A stretch of 16,282 nt of DNA from an uncultured Lachnospiraceae bacterium (GTDB lineage: Bacteria > Bacillota_A > Clostridia > Lachnospirales > Lachnospiraceae), in the NCBI GenBank assembly GCA_902801585.1, contig CADCIU010000057.1, positions 1-16,282 of the forward strand. Reading direction: 5' to 3'. Below are positions 1 to 7,607 of this stretch, piece after piece; position 1 is the first letter of the stretch, and every line of letters starts with the position of its first letter. The translations under genes were made by a program, and so were the position numbers. A model generated the notes under the pieces. The model had not been told where the DNA came from and did not search any database. It saw only the letters and a program-made list of their open reading frames with translations.

Positions 1-119
1 TTCTGAGGTGTCAAGGGGACGGTTCTTCTGACAACTTTTTGAGAAAAAGTTGTCAGAAGAACCGTCCCCTTGACACCTGAAGAACCGTCCCCTTGACACC
101 GAAGAACCGTCCCCTTGAC
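1..119. repeat. Palindromic repeat cluster with 22-bp tandem units
   Basis: Positions 6-40 and 44-78 are perfect 35-bp reverse complements separated by only three bases, so either strand can fold into a very long hairpin. The right arm contains one copy of the unit GAAGAACCGTCCCCTTGACA(CC) at 56-77. It is followed head-to-tail by a second copy at 79-100 and a third, truncated after TTGAC, at 101-119. An inverted copy lies at 7-28. The array stops four bases before the stop codon of the ABC gene. No T-tract follows the hairpin on either strand, so it does not look like an ordinary intrinsic terminator. From memory, GGGGACGGTTCT-type palindromes recur in many Clostridia and sometimes lie near IS200/RAYT-like transposases; that cannot be checked here. 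The element may continue beyond the left edge. Confidence 0.9.
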
Positions 120-123
120 TCTT

Positions 124-3100
124 TTATTCCGTCCTGAGTGCGATCACCGGATCTTTCTTGGAAGCCGATCTCGAAGGAATGAGTCCTCCTATGATGGTCA
201 ACAGAGTGGCAATGGCGACCAAAGCCAGTGCCGCAGGCAGTTCCAGCACTGCCGTAATATCATCGATCTCAGTGACCTTGTGGATGATGTCGTTGATCGG
301 GATGAGCAAAAGCCTTGTGACCACCACACCGATGATGCCCGACAAAAGACCGATGATACAGGTCTCCGCATTGAAGATCGAGGAAATATTGCGCTTGGAT
401 GCACCGATGGCGCGCAGGATACCGATCTCCTTGGTCCTTTCCAAAACGGAGATATACGTGATGATACCGATCATGATGGACGAGACGATCAGTGAGATCG
501 AGACGAAGGCGATCAGCACATAGGTGACCGCGTTTACGATGGTCTCAACAGAGCCCATGAGGATGCCGGTGATGTCCGTGTACTGAAGCTTCTTGTCTTC
601 CTCCATCTTGTCATTGTAGTCCTCGAGGAACTCCATGAACCGGTTCTTGGACTCGAAATCGTTAAAATAGAACGAAATTCCTGTGGGATCGCGCTCATCC
701 TGATACCCCAGTTTGAGGAGATTTCCCTTATAGGAAGTATTCTCTCCCGTGATCATGGCTTCCATGATCCTGGCCAGCTCATCTTCATCCTTGTTGAACT
801 GGAAGGCCTCGGCGAATTTGTCCGTATCGATGGTCAAAAACTCCTGGTCCCCGCCGAACAGGTCTGCCAGCGGCGCCATCACTTCTCCTACGGCTTCGCC
901 CGTTCCCTTGGCGACGAGAAGGGCCATGTAATCTTTGGCCAGATTGTATCCCTCTTCGAAGAGCATGGAACTGTTATCTTCCAGCGCTTTGTTTATGGCA
1001 TCCTCAACAGGAGGCAGGTCTTCGACCTTGACCATTCCGTTCTCGTCCGGTGTGAGAGAGCCGTAGTAATTGTCAAAGGCATCTTCAACGATCTTTTTCG
1101 TATTTCCCGCGTCCAGGCTGATCTTATCGATGGAGCCCAGCATTTCGCCGATCTTTTCTTCCGTGATCGCCTGTTCTTTATAAACATCCAGATAAGCAAG
1201 AGTGATGTATTGGATGGAAGAGGTGTCTCCGCCGTCTTCATACTGCTTGATGATCTGGCTCTTGAGCATGGAAGCCTGCGTTTCGTCGAGTCCCATCCCG
1301 TCGATCACGGCGTCTGCTTCGGCCTTGGTGGATGCGCTTTCGAGGGCATCGATCGTGCCGCGGACGGACTCTGTAGCAGAGGAGACTGCATTGTTTGCAG
1401 CGGATCTGGCTATAGGTCCCTTCATGGACTCCAGGGCGGCGATCAGACCTGAGACATCCACAGGAGCCGAAGAATCACCGGATTCATCGCCGCTTCCGCC
1501 ATCTTCACCGTCTGAACCTCCGGCGCCTTCTCCATCACCCTGTCCTCCCTCGGAAGCGCCTTCATAAAGCGCGTCCTTGAGCTGATCAGCCAGCTCTTCG
1601 TCCAGGCCCAGCGAGTCGATATAGGCTTCGGCTTCTTCGACGGTGGTCACTTCCGACAGGGAGTCGATCACCTCGTCGATCCGGGCTTCCACTGCTTCCG
1701 TCGTCTTTTGCCTCGTCTCGGTTTCGATGGCTTCGAGCTGGCTGTTTAAGACATTTGTCACAGCGGATACATCCGGGCTGGTTTCAGGTGCGGTGGATTC
1801 GTTTACAGTTACGGTGGCGATCTTCTGATAGCCCTCGATGATCCCTTTGGCAAAAGCGGAATCTGCCTGAGACACTGCGGTCACCATGGATTTGGTCACT
1901 TCATCGATGCTCTCCACGACTGCCTGAGAGGACTTCATGATGATGTCCGTCATTGCGCTCTCGTCCATATTCAGGCCGCCCAAGTCCATATTGACGACGA
2001 AAGCTTCTGCCAGCAGATCTTCGTCCACAGTGATCATATCCTGAAAATCCAGGTCACTCTCATCGTCTTCATCGTCGAAGAGTTTGCCGGAAAACACGTT
2101 GATGCCGGAATCAGCAAGCTGTTTTTGAACGATCTCCGAAGATTTGGAGCGGTTCATCACATAGGATGTCAAATCCGGCAGATAGAGAACACCGGTGGTG
2201 GTAGAGGAAGAAGAACCTTTTTCCTGCGGTTTATAGATAATACCGGTGATCCTGAGCGGCTCTGCGTTTTCGTAGACATCCATCATATAATCGTCGTCAT
2301 CGGTCATATCCTCATAGATGTCATACTCCTCGTTGTATTTGTAGAGATCCGAGGGATCGATGAGCTTCAGCTCCCTGCCAAGGAGATCGTCGTAAGAGAT
2401 CGTCATAGGGTCGTTGTGGACGGTGATCTCTTCGCCCATATAGAGATTCTTGATGATATCCTGCAGTTCCTTGGTATCGCGGAAACCCAGTGAGTACAGA
2501 AGAAGGTCCGATATCTGGTTGGGGGCGCTGACAGAGACGACAAGTTCATTATATTTTGACGGCCACTCACCGTAGATCAGCGTGTACTCATCCTTGAGGC
2601 GTTCCGGCTCTATGATCTCGCTGAAGGCGGACATGCCGCCCCCGCCCAGCATCATAGAGGACATACTGCTCTGCTGATTCATGGCGCTGCTCGGATAGAT
2701 CTGGGCCAGATTGTCGGCGCCGTCGATGGTATAGATCAGCGGCGTGACGGAGTAGTTGTATTTGATCAGACGCACATCATTCCGGTATTCCTGCGGATGG
2801 TCATCGAGATAGCGCATGAAACTGGGCAGGTCGTTGTTGGAGATCGAGTCGGTGAAGGAGGTGATGTACTGCTGCTCCCTCATGAAATTGCCCTCGGATT
2901 TGTTCTGCGATTCGGCCCGCATGGACAGTATCGTGGTCGCCAGGTCTCCTTCCTCCGAATTGATCGTCAACGGATAGCTGTTCATGGTCTCTTCCTGGAT
3001 CTGGTCGATGTAATTCTTAAACCCCGTGGACAGAGCCAGGATCAGAGCAATGCCGATGATACCGATGGATCCGGCAAAAGACGTCAAAATAGTGCGCCCT

Positions 3101-3879
3101 TTCTTGGTCATGAGATTGTTGAGACTCAGACCGAAGGAAGTGATGAGCGACATAGACGCCTTTCCGAGATTTTTGTGAACGCCTTCTCCCTCGCTCTCGA
3201 CCTGCAGAGGGTTGGTGTCACTGATGATATTGCCGTCTTTGAGACGAACGATCCGGTTGGCGTATTGCTCAGCCAGCTCCGGATTGTGGGTGACCATGAC
3301 GACGAGGCGGTCTGCCGCAACTTCCTTTAAGAGGTCCATGACCTGAACGGAAGTCTTGGTGTCCAGAGCCCCGGTCGGTTCATCCGCCAGCAGGATCTTG
3401 GGGTCGTTGACGAGCGCCCTCGCGATCGCGACGCGCTGCATCTGGCCGCCCGACATCTGATTGGGCTTTTTATGCGCCTGTTCCTTGAGCCCGACTTTAT
3501 CCAGCGCGTCCAGTGCCATCTGCTTCCGCTTTTCGGCAGAAATGCCCCCGATCGTAAGTGCCAGTTCGACGTTCTGCAGAACGCTCTGGTGGGGGATCAG
3601 ATTGTAGGACTGGAACACGAAACCTACGGTGTGATTTCGGTAGGAGTCCCAGTCTCTGTCTTTGTATTTCTTGGTAGAAACGCCGTCGATGATCAGGTCT
3701 CCCGTATCATACCGGTCCAGTCCGCCGATGATGTTGAGAAGCGTCGTCTTGCCCGATCCGCTCGGGCCCAGGATCGCGACGAATTCGTTGTCCCGAAGGT
3801 TTAAGGAGACGTCATCAAGGGCGATCTGCTCAAAACCGCCTGTATTATATTTTTTCTTTATATTCCTTAGCTGGAGCAT
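124..3879 (-). CDS. MacB-like ABC transporter, fused ATPase and FtsX-type permease with very large ectodomain
   Basis: A 1251-residue protein with an ABC ATPase at residues 1-225: Walker A GPSGSGKT 38-45, Q-loop Q90, signature MSGGQ 142-146, Walker B ILLADEP 162-168, H-loop H198. A first membrane helix lies near 266-286. An extracytoplasmic region of about 830 residues follows, then three helices near 1118-1140, 1173-1192 and 1213-1233, with the FtsX-family segment ERTKEIGILRAIGA between the first two. The order and four-helix topology match MacB, a mechanotransmitting exporter or stress-sensing ABC family, but MacB is about 650 residues. The ectodomain carries two ungapped 76-residue modules (704-779 and 809-884) joined by a Gly/Asp/Ser/Glu-rich linker. 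The start is supported by GGAGG (3884-3888 on the minus strand) four bases upstream. It has no visible operon partner. The substrate is unknown; export of a peptide or lipid, or an envelope-stress function, would be inference. Confidence 0.9.
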   Translation of the reverse strand: MLQLRNIKKKYNTGGFEQIALDDVSLNLRDNEFVAILGPSGSGKTTLLNIIGGLDRYDTGDLIIDGVSTKKYKDRDWDSYRNHTVGFVFQSYNLIPHQSVLQNVELALTIGGISAEKRKQMALDALDKVGLKEQAHKKPNQMSGGQMQRVAIARALVNDPKILLADEPTGALDTKTSVQVMDLLKEVAADRLVVMVTHNPELAEQYANRIVRLKDGNIISDTNPLQVESEGEGVHKNLGKASMSLITSFGLSLNNLMTKKGRTILTSFAGSIGIIGIALILALSTGFKNYIDQIQEETMNSYPLTINSEEGDLATTILSMRAESQNKSEGNFMREQQYITSFTDSISNNDLPSFMRYLDDHPQEYRNDVRLIKYNYSVTPLIYTIDGADNLAQIYPSSAMNQQSSMSSMMLGGGGMSAFSEIIEPERLKDEYTLIYGEWPSKYNELVVSVSAPNQISDLLLYSLGFRDTKELQDIIKNLYMGEEITVHNDPMTISYDDLLGRELKLIDPSDLYKYNEEYDIYEDMTDDDDYMMDVYENAEPLRITGIIYKPQEKGSSSSTTTGVLYLPDLTSYVMNRSKSSEIVQKQLADSGINVFSGKLFDDEDDESDLDFQDMITVDEDLLAEAFVVNMDLGGLNMDESAMTDIIMKSSQAVVESIDEVTKSMVTAVSQADSAFAKGIIEGYQKIATVTVNESTAPETSPDVSAVTNVLNSQLEAIETETRQKTTEAVEARIDEVIDSLSEVTTVEEAEAYIDSLGLDEELADQLKDALYEGASEGGQGDGEGAGGSDGEDGGSGDESGDSSAPVDVSGLIAALESMKGPIARSAANNAVSSATESVRGTIDALESASTKAEADAVIDGMGLDETQASMLKSQIIKQYEDGGDTSSIQYITLAYLDVYKEQAITEEKIGEMLGSIDKISLDAGNTKKIVEDAFDNYYGSLTPDENGMVKVEDLPPVEDAINKALEDNSSMLFEEGYNLAKDYMALLVAKGTGEAVGEVMAPLADLFGGDQEFLTIDTDKFAEAFQFNKDEDELARIMEAMITGENTSYKGNLLKLGYQDERDPTGISFYFNDFESKNRFMEFLEDYNDKMEEDKKLQYTDITGILMGSVETIVNAVTYVLIAFVSISLIVSSIMIGIITYISVLERTKEIGILRAIGASKRNISSIFNAETCIIGLLSGIIGVVVTRLLLIPINDIIHKVTEIDDITAVLELPAALALVAIATLLTIIGGLIPSRSASKKDPVIALRTE

Positions 3880-3977
3880 AAAACCTCCGAATGATAAATC
3901 AATCGAATCTATCTGTTTAAACGAATATATCTGCTGAAAGATACAACGTGTCTTATCTGCTTATCTTACAAAGGGAG

Positions 3978-3983
3978 TATAAT
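3978..3983 (+). promoter_or_regulatory. Possible -10 element upstream of the nuclease gene
   Basis: A consensus TATAAT lies in the 276-bp gap between the divergent ABC and nuclease genes. No convincing -35 hexamer sits 16-18 bases upstream and there is no TGn extension, so this is weak. It lies about 170 bases before the nuclease start. I saw no clear promoter for the minus-strand ABC gene in the same gap. Confidence 0.3.
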
Positions 3984-4155
3984 AAATTCAAGAAGGCGGA
4001 TTAAAATGGACTAACTTAGGATTATGTTTTAGAAGAGATATGAAGCCAAGATCATCCGCACTTTCAGAATAGCACAGAAATCAGGTGTTTGAAACAGTGG
4101 CGGGAGCGGACATGAATTCTGACAGGGTCATCCGTTTTCCCTTTGAAAAAAGGTT

Positions 4156-5127
4156 ATGGCTAAGAGAAACAATCGCAAAAACAACAGGAGATCAGGAAAT
4201 AACTACAGCCAAAAGAGCGGCACCGGTTCGGGACGCAGTCCGGGCACGGGCGGAAAGAAAAGGGGCAGACAGATTTCCCTGAGGAAACCGGTCAGCGCGG
4301 TTTTGCTTGTATTGATGTTCCTTGTCTTTTTCGGCCTTCAGAATAAGGAGAGGAATGGCGCCGCAGATACCGGGAGCACTTCGGCCCATGTGAGTACTTC
4401 TGAACAGGAAGACAAGAGTGCGGAAACAGTGTCTGAAGAAGCTGCGGAGGGAGACAGCGGGAACAAGGGAGAATCGGCGGGGGACAGCACAGGCACATAT
4501 GCGGAGGCTGCCGGAGAAACGGCAGCGGACGTGTTGACACAGGATATGCTTCCTCCCTATTCAGGACAGCCATATGCAGACATTGGCGGTGACGTTCCTT
4601 TTTTTACAGAGGAGGAGATGACATCTGAGGCCTTCCACGAATACTGGCCTTTGGACGCACTGGGCAGATGCACCGGCGCATATGCCTGTGTCGGACCTGA
4701 GACACTCCCAAAACAGAAGAGAGGCGATATCAGCAGCGTGAAGCCGACCGGATGGCACACAGACCGCTACGACGATATTGACGGAGAAATGCTGTTCAAC
4801 CGCTGTCATCTGATCGGGCATATGCTCACGGGCCAGGATGCCAATGAACGCAATCTGGTCACCGGGACCCGCTATATGAATACAGAGGGAATGCTGCCTT
4901 TCGAGGAGTCCGTCCTCATGTATATAGAGGGGACCGGACATCATGTGATGTACAGGGTCAGACCGTATTTTGAGGGAGACAATCTGGTCTGCACCGGCGT
5001 TCTTATGGAGGCGAAGTCAGTGGAAGACCCGTTGGTGCAGTTCTGCGCGTTCTGCTACAATGTCCAGCCGGGATTCGAGATCGACTATGCCACCGGGGAC
5101 AACCGCCGGGCGACGCAGAATAAGTGA
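4156..5127 (+). CDS. Membrane-anchored DNA/RNA non-specific endonuclease (EndA-like)
   Basis: A 323-residue protein. Residues 1-44 are strongly basic, 47-61 form one hydrophobic helix (signal anchor), and 65-125 are a low-complexity Ser/Glu/Gly/Ala linker. The nuclease domain follows from about 135. The core NRCHLIGH (215-222) corresponds to the DRGH motif of the beta-beta-alpha metal family, with H218 as the likely general base. ERNLVTGTRYMN (231-242) supplies the conserved asparagines that would hold the metal ion (N233, N242). This matches streptococcal DNA-entry nuclease EndA and the Endonuclease_NS_2 group, which act outside the membrane on DNA and RNA in uptake, nutrition or defence. 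No competence genes are nearby, so the role is open. The ATG has only a weak AAAGG two bases upstream; an in-frame stop at 4144 rules out a longer form, and the next methionine is inside the helix. Confidence 0.87.
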   Translation: MAKRNNRKNNRRSGNNYSQKSGTGSGRSPGTGGKKRGRQISLRKPVSAVLLVLMFLVFFGLQNKERNGAADTGSTSAHVSTSEQEDKSAETVSEEAAEGDSGNKGESAGDSTGTYAEAAGETAADVLTQDMLPPYSGQPYADIGGDVPFFTEEEMTSEAFHEYWPLDALGRCTGAYACVGPETLPKQKRGDISSVKPTGWHTDRYDDIDGEMLFNRCHLIGHMLTGQDANERNLVTGTRYMNTEGMLPFEESVLMYIEGTGHHVMYRVRPYFEGDNLVCTGVLMEAKSVEDPLVQFCAFCYNVQPGFEIDYATGDNRRATQNK

Positions 5128-5194
5128 ACGCCGGGCGATGTAGTGTCACAGGCTCTTGCATGTTATATCAAAGGATGTGAATTCTGACCGCTTA

Positions 5195-5203
5195 TGGTAA
5201 AAT
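5195..5203 (+). promoter_or_regulatory. Extended -10 promoter for the YcxB-like gene
   Basis: TGGTAAAAT reads as an extended -10 element (TGn plus TAAAAT at 5198-5203). The -35 region, TGTGAA at 5176-5181, is poor, as is common when TGn is present. It lies about 42 bases before the ATG at 5245 and overlaps the in-frame ATG at 5194, which argues against that earlier start. Nearly the same string occurs upstream of pgi at 7508-7522. Confidence 0.5.
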
Positions 5204-5244
5204 ATAGGCATCGTTTCGATATTTTGACAAGAGGAAGGAGTATT

Positions 5245-5736
5245 ATGGGAGATCAGGATACAATCAAGTTCGCAACGGAAACCAATTTAGACCTGAGTGA
5301 TTACAGGAAGTACGTAAAAACGATGCAGGGCAGTCAGGTTAAGAACAATACGATCTCGATCGCTGTATGCGTGTTCCTGGTGATCATGGGTATTTACAAT
5401 GTATACAGTGCCAAGACGATGTTGGGCATTTTTATGATCGTGGTAGGCATAGCCGCGCCGATCCTTGTAAGAGTAGGCGCCGGGAACCAGATCGAGCGCG
5501 ATTTTGACAAGCTCAGCGAAGCCGGCGGCACACACTTCCACGTCCGGTTCTATGAAGACAGATTCGAGGCGCAGAACGACACGTCTCACGGAGTACATGA
5601 ATACGCAAAGCTGTATAAAGTAGTAGAGACCGACGACGCTTTCTATCTGGAGGTCGAAATGGGGCACTCTGTGATCATACAGAAAAAGAACTGTTCCGAC
5701 GAATTGATCGCATTTCTGAAAACACTTGAGAAATGA
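5245..5736 (+). CDS. YcxB-like two-helix membrane protein
   Basis: A 163-residue protein with a polar N-terminus (1-34), two adjacent hydrophobic helices (about 36-55 and 59-77) and a C-terminal cytosolic-type domain. The C-terminal pattern, [10 protein letters not shown] (102-111), [18 protein letters not shown] (119-136) and a closing IIQKKNC (144-150), is typical of the YcxB-like family, whose function is unknown. The start at 5245 is chosen because GGAAGGAG (5233-5240) lies four bases upstream; a start at 5194 would fall inside the promoter. Its stop lies 16 bases before the phosphoglucomutase start, and the ribosome binding site of that gene begins just after this stop, so the two are probably co-transcribed. 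Nothing ties it functionally to sugar metabolism beyond that. Confidence 0.8.
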   Translation: MGDQDTIKFATETNLDLSDYRKYVKTMQGSQVKNNTISIAVCVFLVIMGIYNVYSAKTMLGIFMIVVGIAAPILVRVGAGNQIERDFDKLSEAGGTHFHVRFYEDRFEAQNDTSHGVHEYAKLYKVVETDDAFYLEVEMGHSVIIQKKNCSDELIAFLKTLEK

Positions 5737-5752
5737 TAAGGAGGTACGGGGG

Positions 5753-7447
5753 ATGAGTTATAAGGAGAGGTATACATATTGGATCGAGAAGCTCGCCGCG
5801 GATGATCCGATGAGAAAGGAGCTCTTAGATATCGCGGACGATGAGGCGGAGATCAAGGAGCGGTTTTATAAGGAGATCGAGTTCGGGACGGCCGGTCTGC
5901 GCGGTGTCCGGGGAGCCGGCACGAACAGGATGAATGTGCTCACCGTTGGCCGTGCGACGCAGGGAATCGCAAACTACATTCTCAGCTCCGGAGAGAACAA
6001 AGCGCGCGGGATGGTGCTCGCTTACGACTGCCGGTACTTTTCCAAAGAGTTTGCAGAGCTGGCGGCGGAGATCTTCGCGGGCAACGGGATCAAGGTGTAT
6101 CTGTTTCCCTCCCATCGCCCGACACCGGAGCTGTCTTTTGCGATCCGCAGCTTTGATGCGCTCGGCGGGATCAATATGACAGCCAGCCACAACCCCAAGG
6201 AGTACAACGGTTACAAGGTCTACTGGATGGATGGCGCACAGATCTCCGGAGAGATCTCCGACGGGATGCTCAGAGAGATCCAGGCGCTGGACTTTTTTGA
6301 CCCGGTCAAAAGAATGAAGCTCTCTGATGCGATCGATGAGCGTCTGGTGAGAATGCTCGGCGAGGAGATGGATCTTGCCTATCTCGACTACGTCAAATCG
6401 ATGAGGCAGAGAGAGGACTCGGAGCTGGATCTGACGATCCCGATCGTCTACACACCGCTCAACGGCGCCGGGAGCATTCCCATGGAAATACTGGCCAAAG
6501 AGCTCGGATATGTCAATTTCTGCATTGTCCCGGAGCAGAAGGATCCGGATCCCGAGTTCAGTACGGTGGGCTATCCCAACCCGGAAGATCCCAAGGCGTT
6601 TGAACTGGCCGAGGCGCTTGGCCGTGAAAAGAAGGCGGAAGTCCTGATCGCAACGGATCCCGACAGCGACAGGATGGCCATCGAGATCTCTGACGGCAAG
6701 GGCGGCTTTATTCCCTTAAACGGCAATCAGACCGGCGGACTTTTGATCGCATATATGGCACAGAGCAAGTACGAAAAGGGGCAGCTTCCCGAAAAAGCGG
6801 CGATGATCAAATCGATCGTGACAGGAAACTTCGGACGTGCGATCTGCGAATACTTCGGCATCCGCGTCTTCGAGGCGCTGACAGGTTTCAAGAATATCTG
6901 CGGCGTGATCCCGAAAGCGGAGGAGATGGGGTATCAGTATTTCTTCGGTTATGAGGAGAGCATCGGCTGTGCACCCGGCGAAGAGGTGCGCGATAAAGAC
7001 GGAATCTGTGCGGCCATGCTGATCATGGAGATGGCTGCCTGGTGCCGCAAAAATAACATGACGGTGGGCGATTATCTGGACTCACTCTATGAGAAGTTCG
7101 GATATTACGCGGAAGATCAGGAATCCTTTGTCCTCACCGGTGTATCCGGCGCAGAGAGGATCGGGCGGATCATGGATGTGTTCAGAAATCAGAAACCTCA
7201 GAAATTCGGCCGGTTTTGCGTGAAGAAATGCACGGATTATATTGACGGATATGAGGGGATCCCCGCATCCAATGTCCTGATCTACTATCTGGACGGAGGA
7301 AGCTGGTTTGCAATGAGGCCTTCAGGTACGGAACCCAAGATCAAATTCTATTATTACGCCAAGTCCATGGATCATAAAGAAGAGGCAGACGAAGTCGTGC
7401 AGGAGATGAAGGAAGCAGTTGAGGATCTGGTGGAAAAGATCGAATAA
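5753..7447 (+). CDS. pgcA: Phosphoglucomutase/phosphomannomutase (alpha-D-phosphohexomutase)
   Basis: A 564-residue cytosolic enzyme interconverting hexose 1- and 6-phosphates, linking glycolysis to UDP-glucose and cell-wall precursor synthesis. All four superfamily signatures are present: the phosphoserine loop TASHNP (143-148, S145 phosphorylated), the metal-binding DPDSDR (302-307), the sugar-specificity loop GYEESIG (399-405) and the phosphate-binding RPSGTEPK (522-529). The N-terminal EFGTAGLRG...GTNRMN also matches Bacillus subtilis PgcA (YhxB), which is of similar length. The ATG at 5753 is preferred because AAGGAGG (5738-5744) is eight bases upstream; a TTG at 5726 would extend it by nine residues and overlap the previous gene. 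Glucose versus mannose preference cannot be settled from sequence. The following pgi gene uses the same glucose 6-phosphate pool. Confidence 0.95.
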   Translation: MSYKERYTYWIEKLAADDPMRKELLDIADDEAEIKERFYKEIEFGTAGLRGVRGAGTNRMNVLTVGRATQGIANYILSSGENKARGMVLAYDCRYFSKEFAELAAEIFAGNGIKVYLFPSHRPTPELSFAIRSFDALGGINMTASHNPKEYNGYKVYWMDGAQISGEISDGMLREIQALDFFDPVKRMKLSDAIDERLVRMLGEEMDLAYLDYVKSMRQREDSELDLTIPIVYTPLNGAGSIPMEILAKELGYVNFCIVPEQKDPDPEFSTVGYPNPEDPKAFELAEALGREKKAEVLIATDPDSDRMAIEISDGKGGFIPLNGNQTGGLLIAYMAQSKYEKGQLPEKAAMIKSIVTGNFGRAICEYFGIRVFEALTGFKNICGVIPKAEEMGYQYFFGYEESIGCAPGEEVRDKDGICAAMLIMEMAAWCRKNNMTVGDYLDSLYEKFGYYAEDQESFVLTGVSGAERIGRIMDVFRNQKPQKFGRFCVKKCTDYIDGYEGIPASNVLIYYLDGGSWFAMRPSGTEPKIKFYYYAKSMDHKEEADEVVQEMKEAVEDLVEKIE

Positions 7448-7519
7448 TTGCATTCATAGTGCAGAATTCCAAATGGCGGCAAATAACCGGCCTAACAAAG
7501 AATCTGTCTTATGGTAATA

Positions 7520-7549
7520 TAGACAATGCAAGAGGTTTTACATTATAAT
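7520..7549 (+). promoter_or_regulatory. Promoter for pgi
   Basis: TAGACA (7520-7525, five of six to TTGACA), an 18-bp spacer and a perfect TATAAT (7544-7549) lie about 58 bases before the pgi ATG. An overlapping extended -10 element, TGGTAATAT (7512-7520), could form a second start. I saw no terminator between pgcA and this promoter, so read-through from pgcA is possible. Confidence 0.6.
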
Positions 7550-7607
7550 AGTTTGTAATAATTGCAGTATGGACTGCCAAAAGAAAGTTAAAGGAGGAAT
7601 TGGCATT

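Noticed and set aside
1..80. Intrinsic terminator of the ABC gene
   Set aside because: The hairpin is long, but no T-tract follows it on the minus strand; the T-run is inside the loop side of the arms.
1..119. CRISPR array
   Set aside because: The 22-bp units are joined directly or by one base, with no spacers, and one copy is inverted.
5101..5140. Repeat CGCCGGGCGAYG across the nuclease stop codon
   Set aside because: Two short copies (near 5104 and 5130) with no further structure; too short to support a feature.
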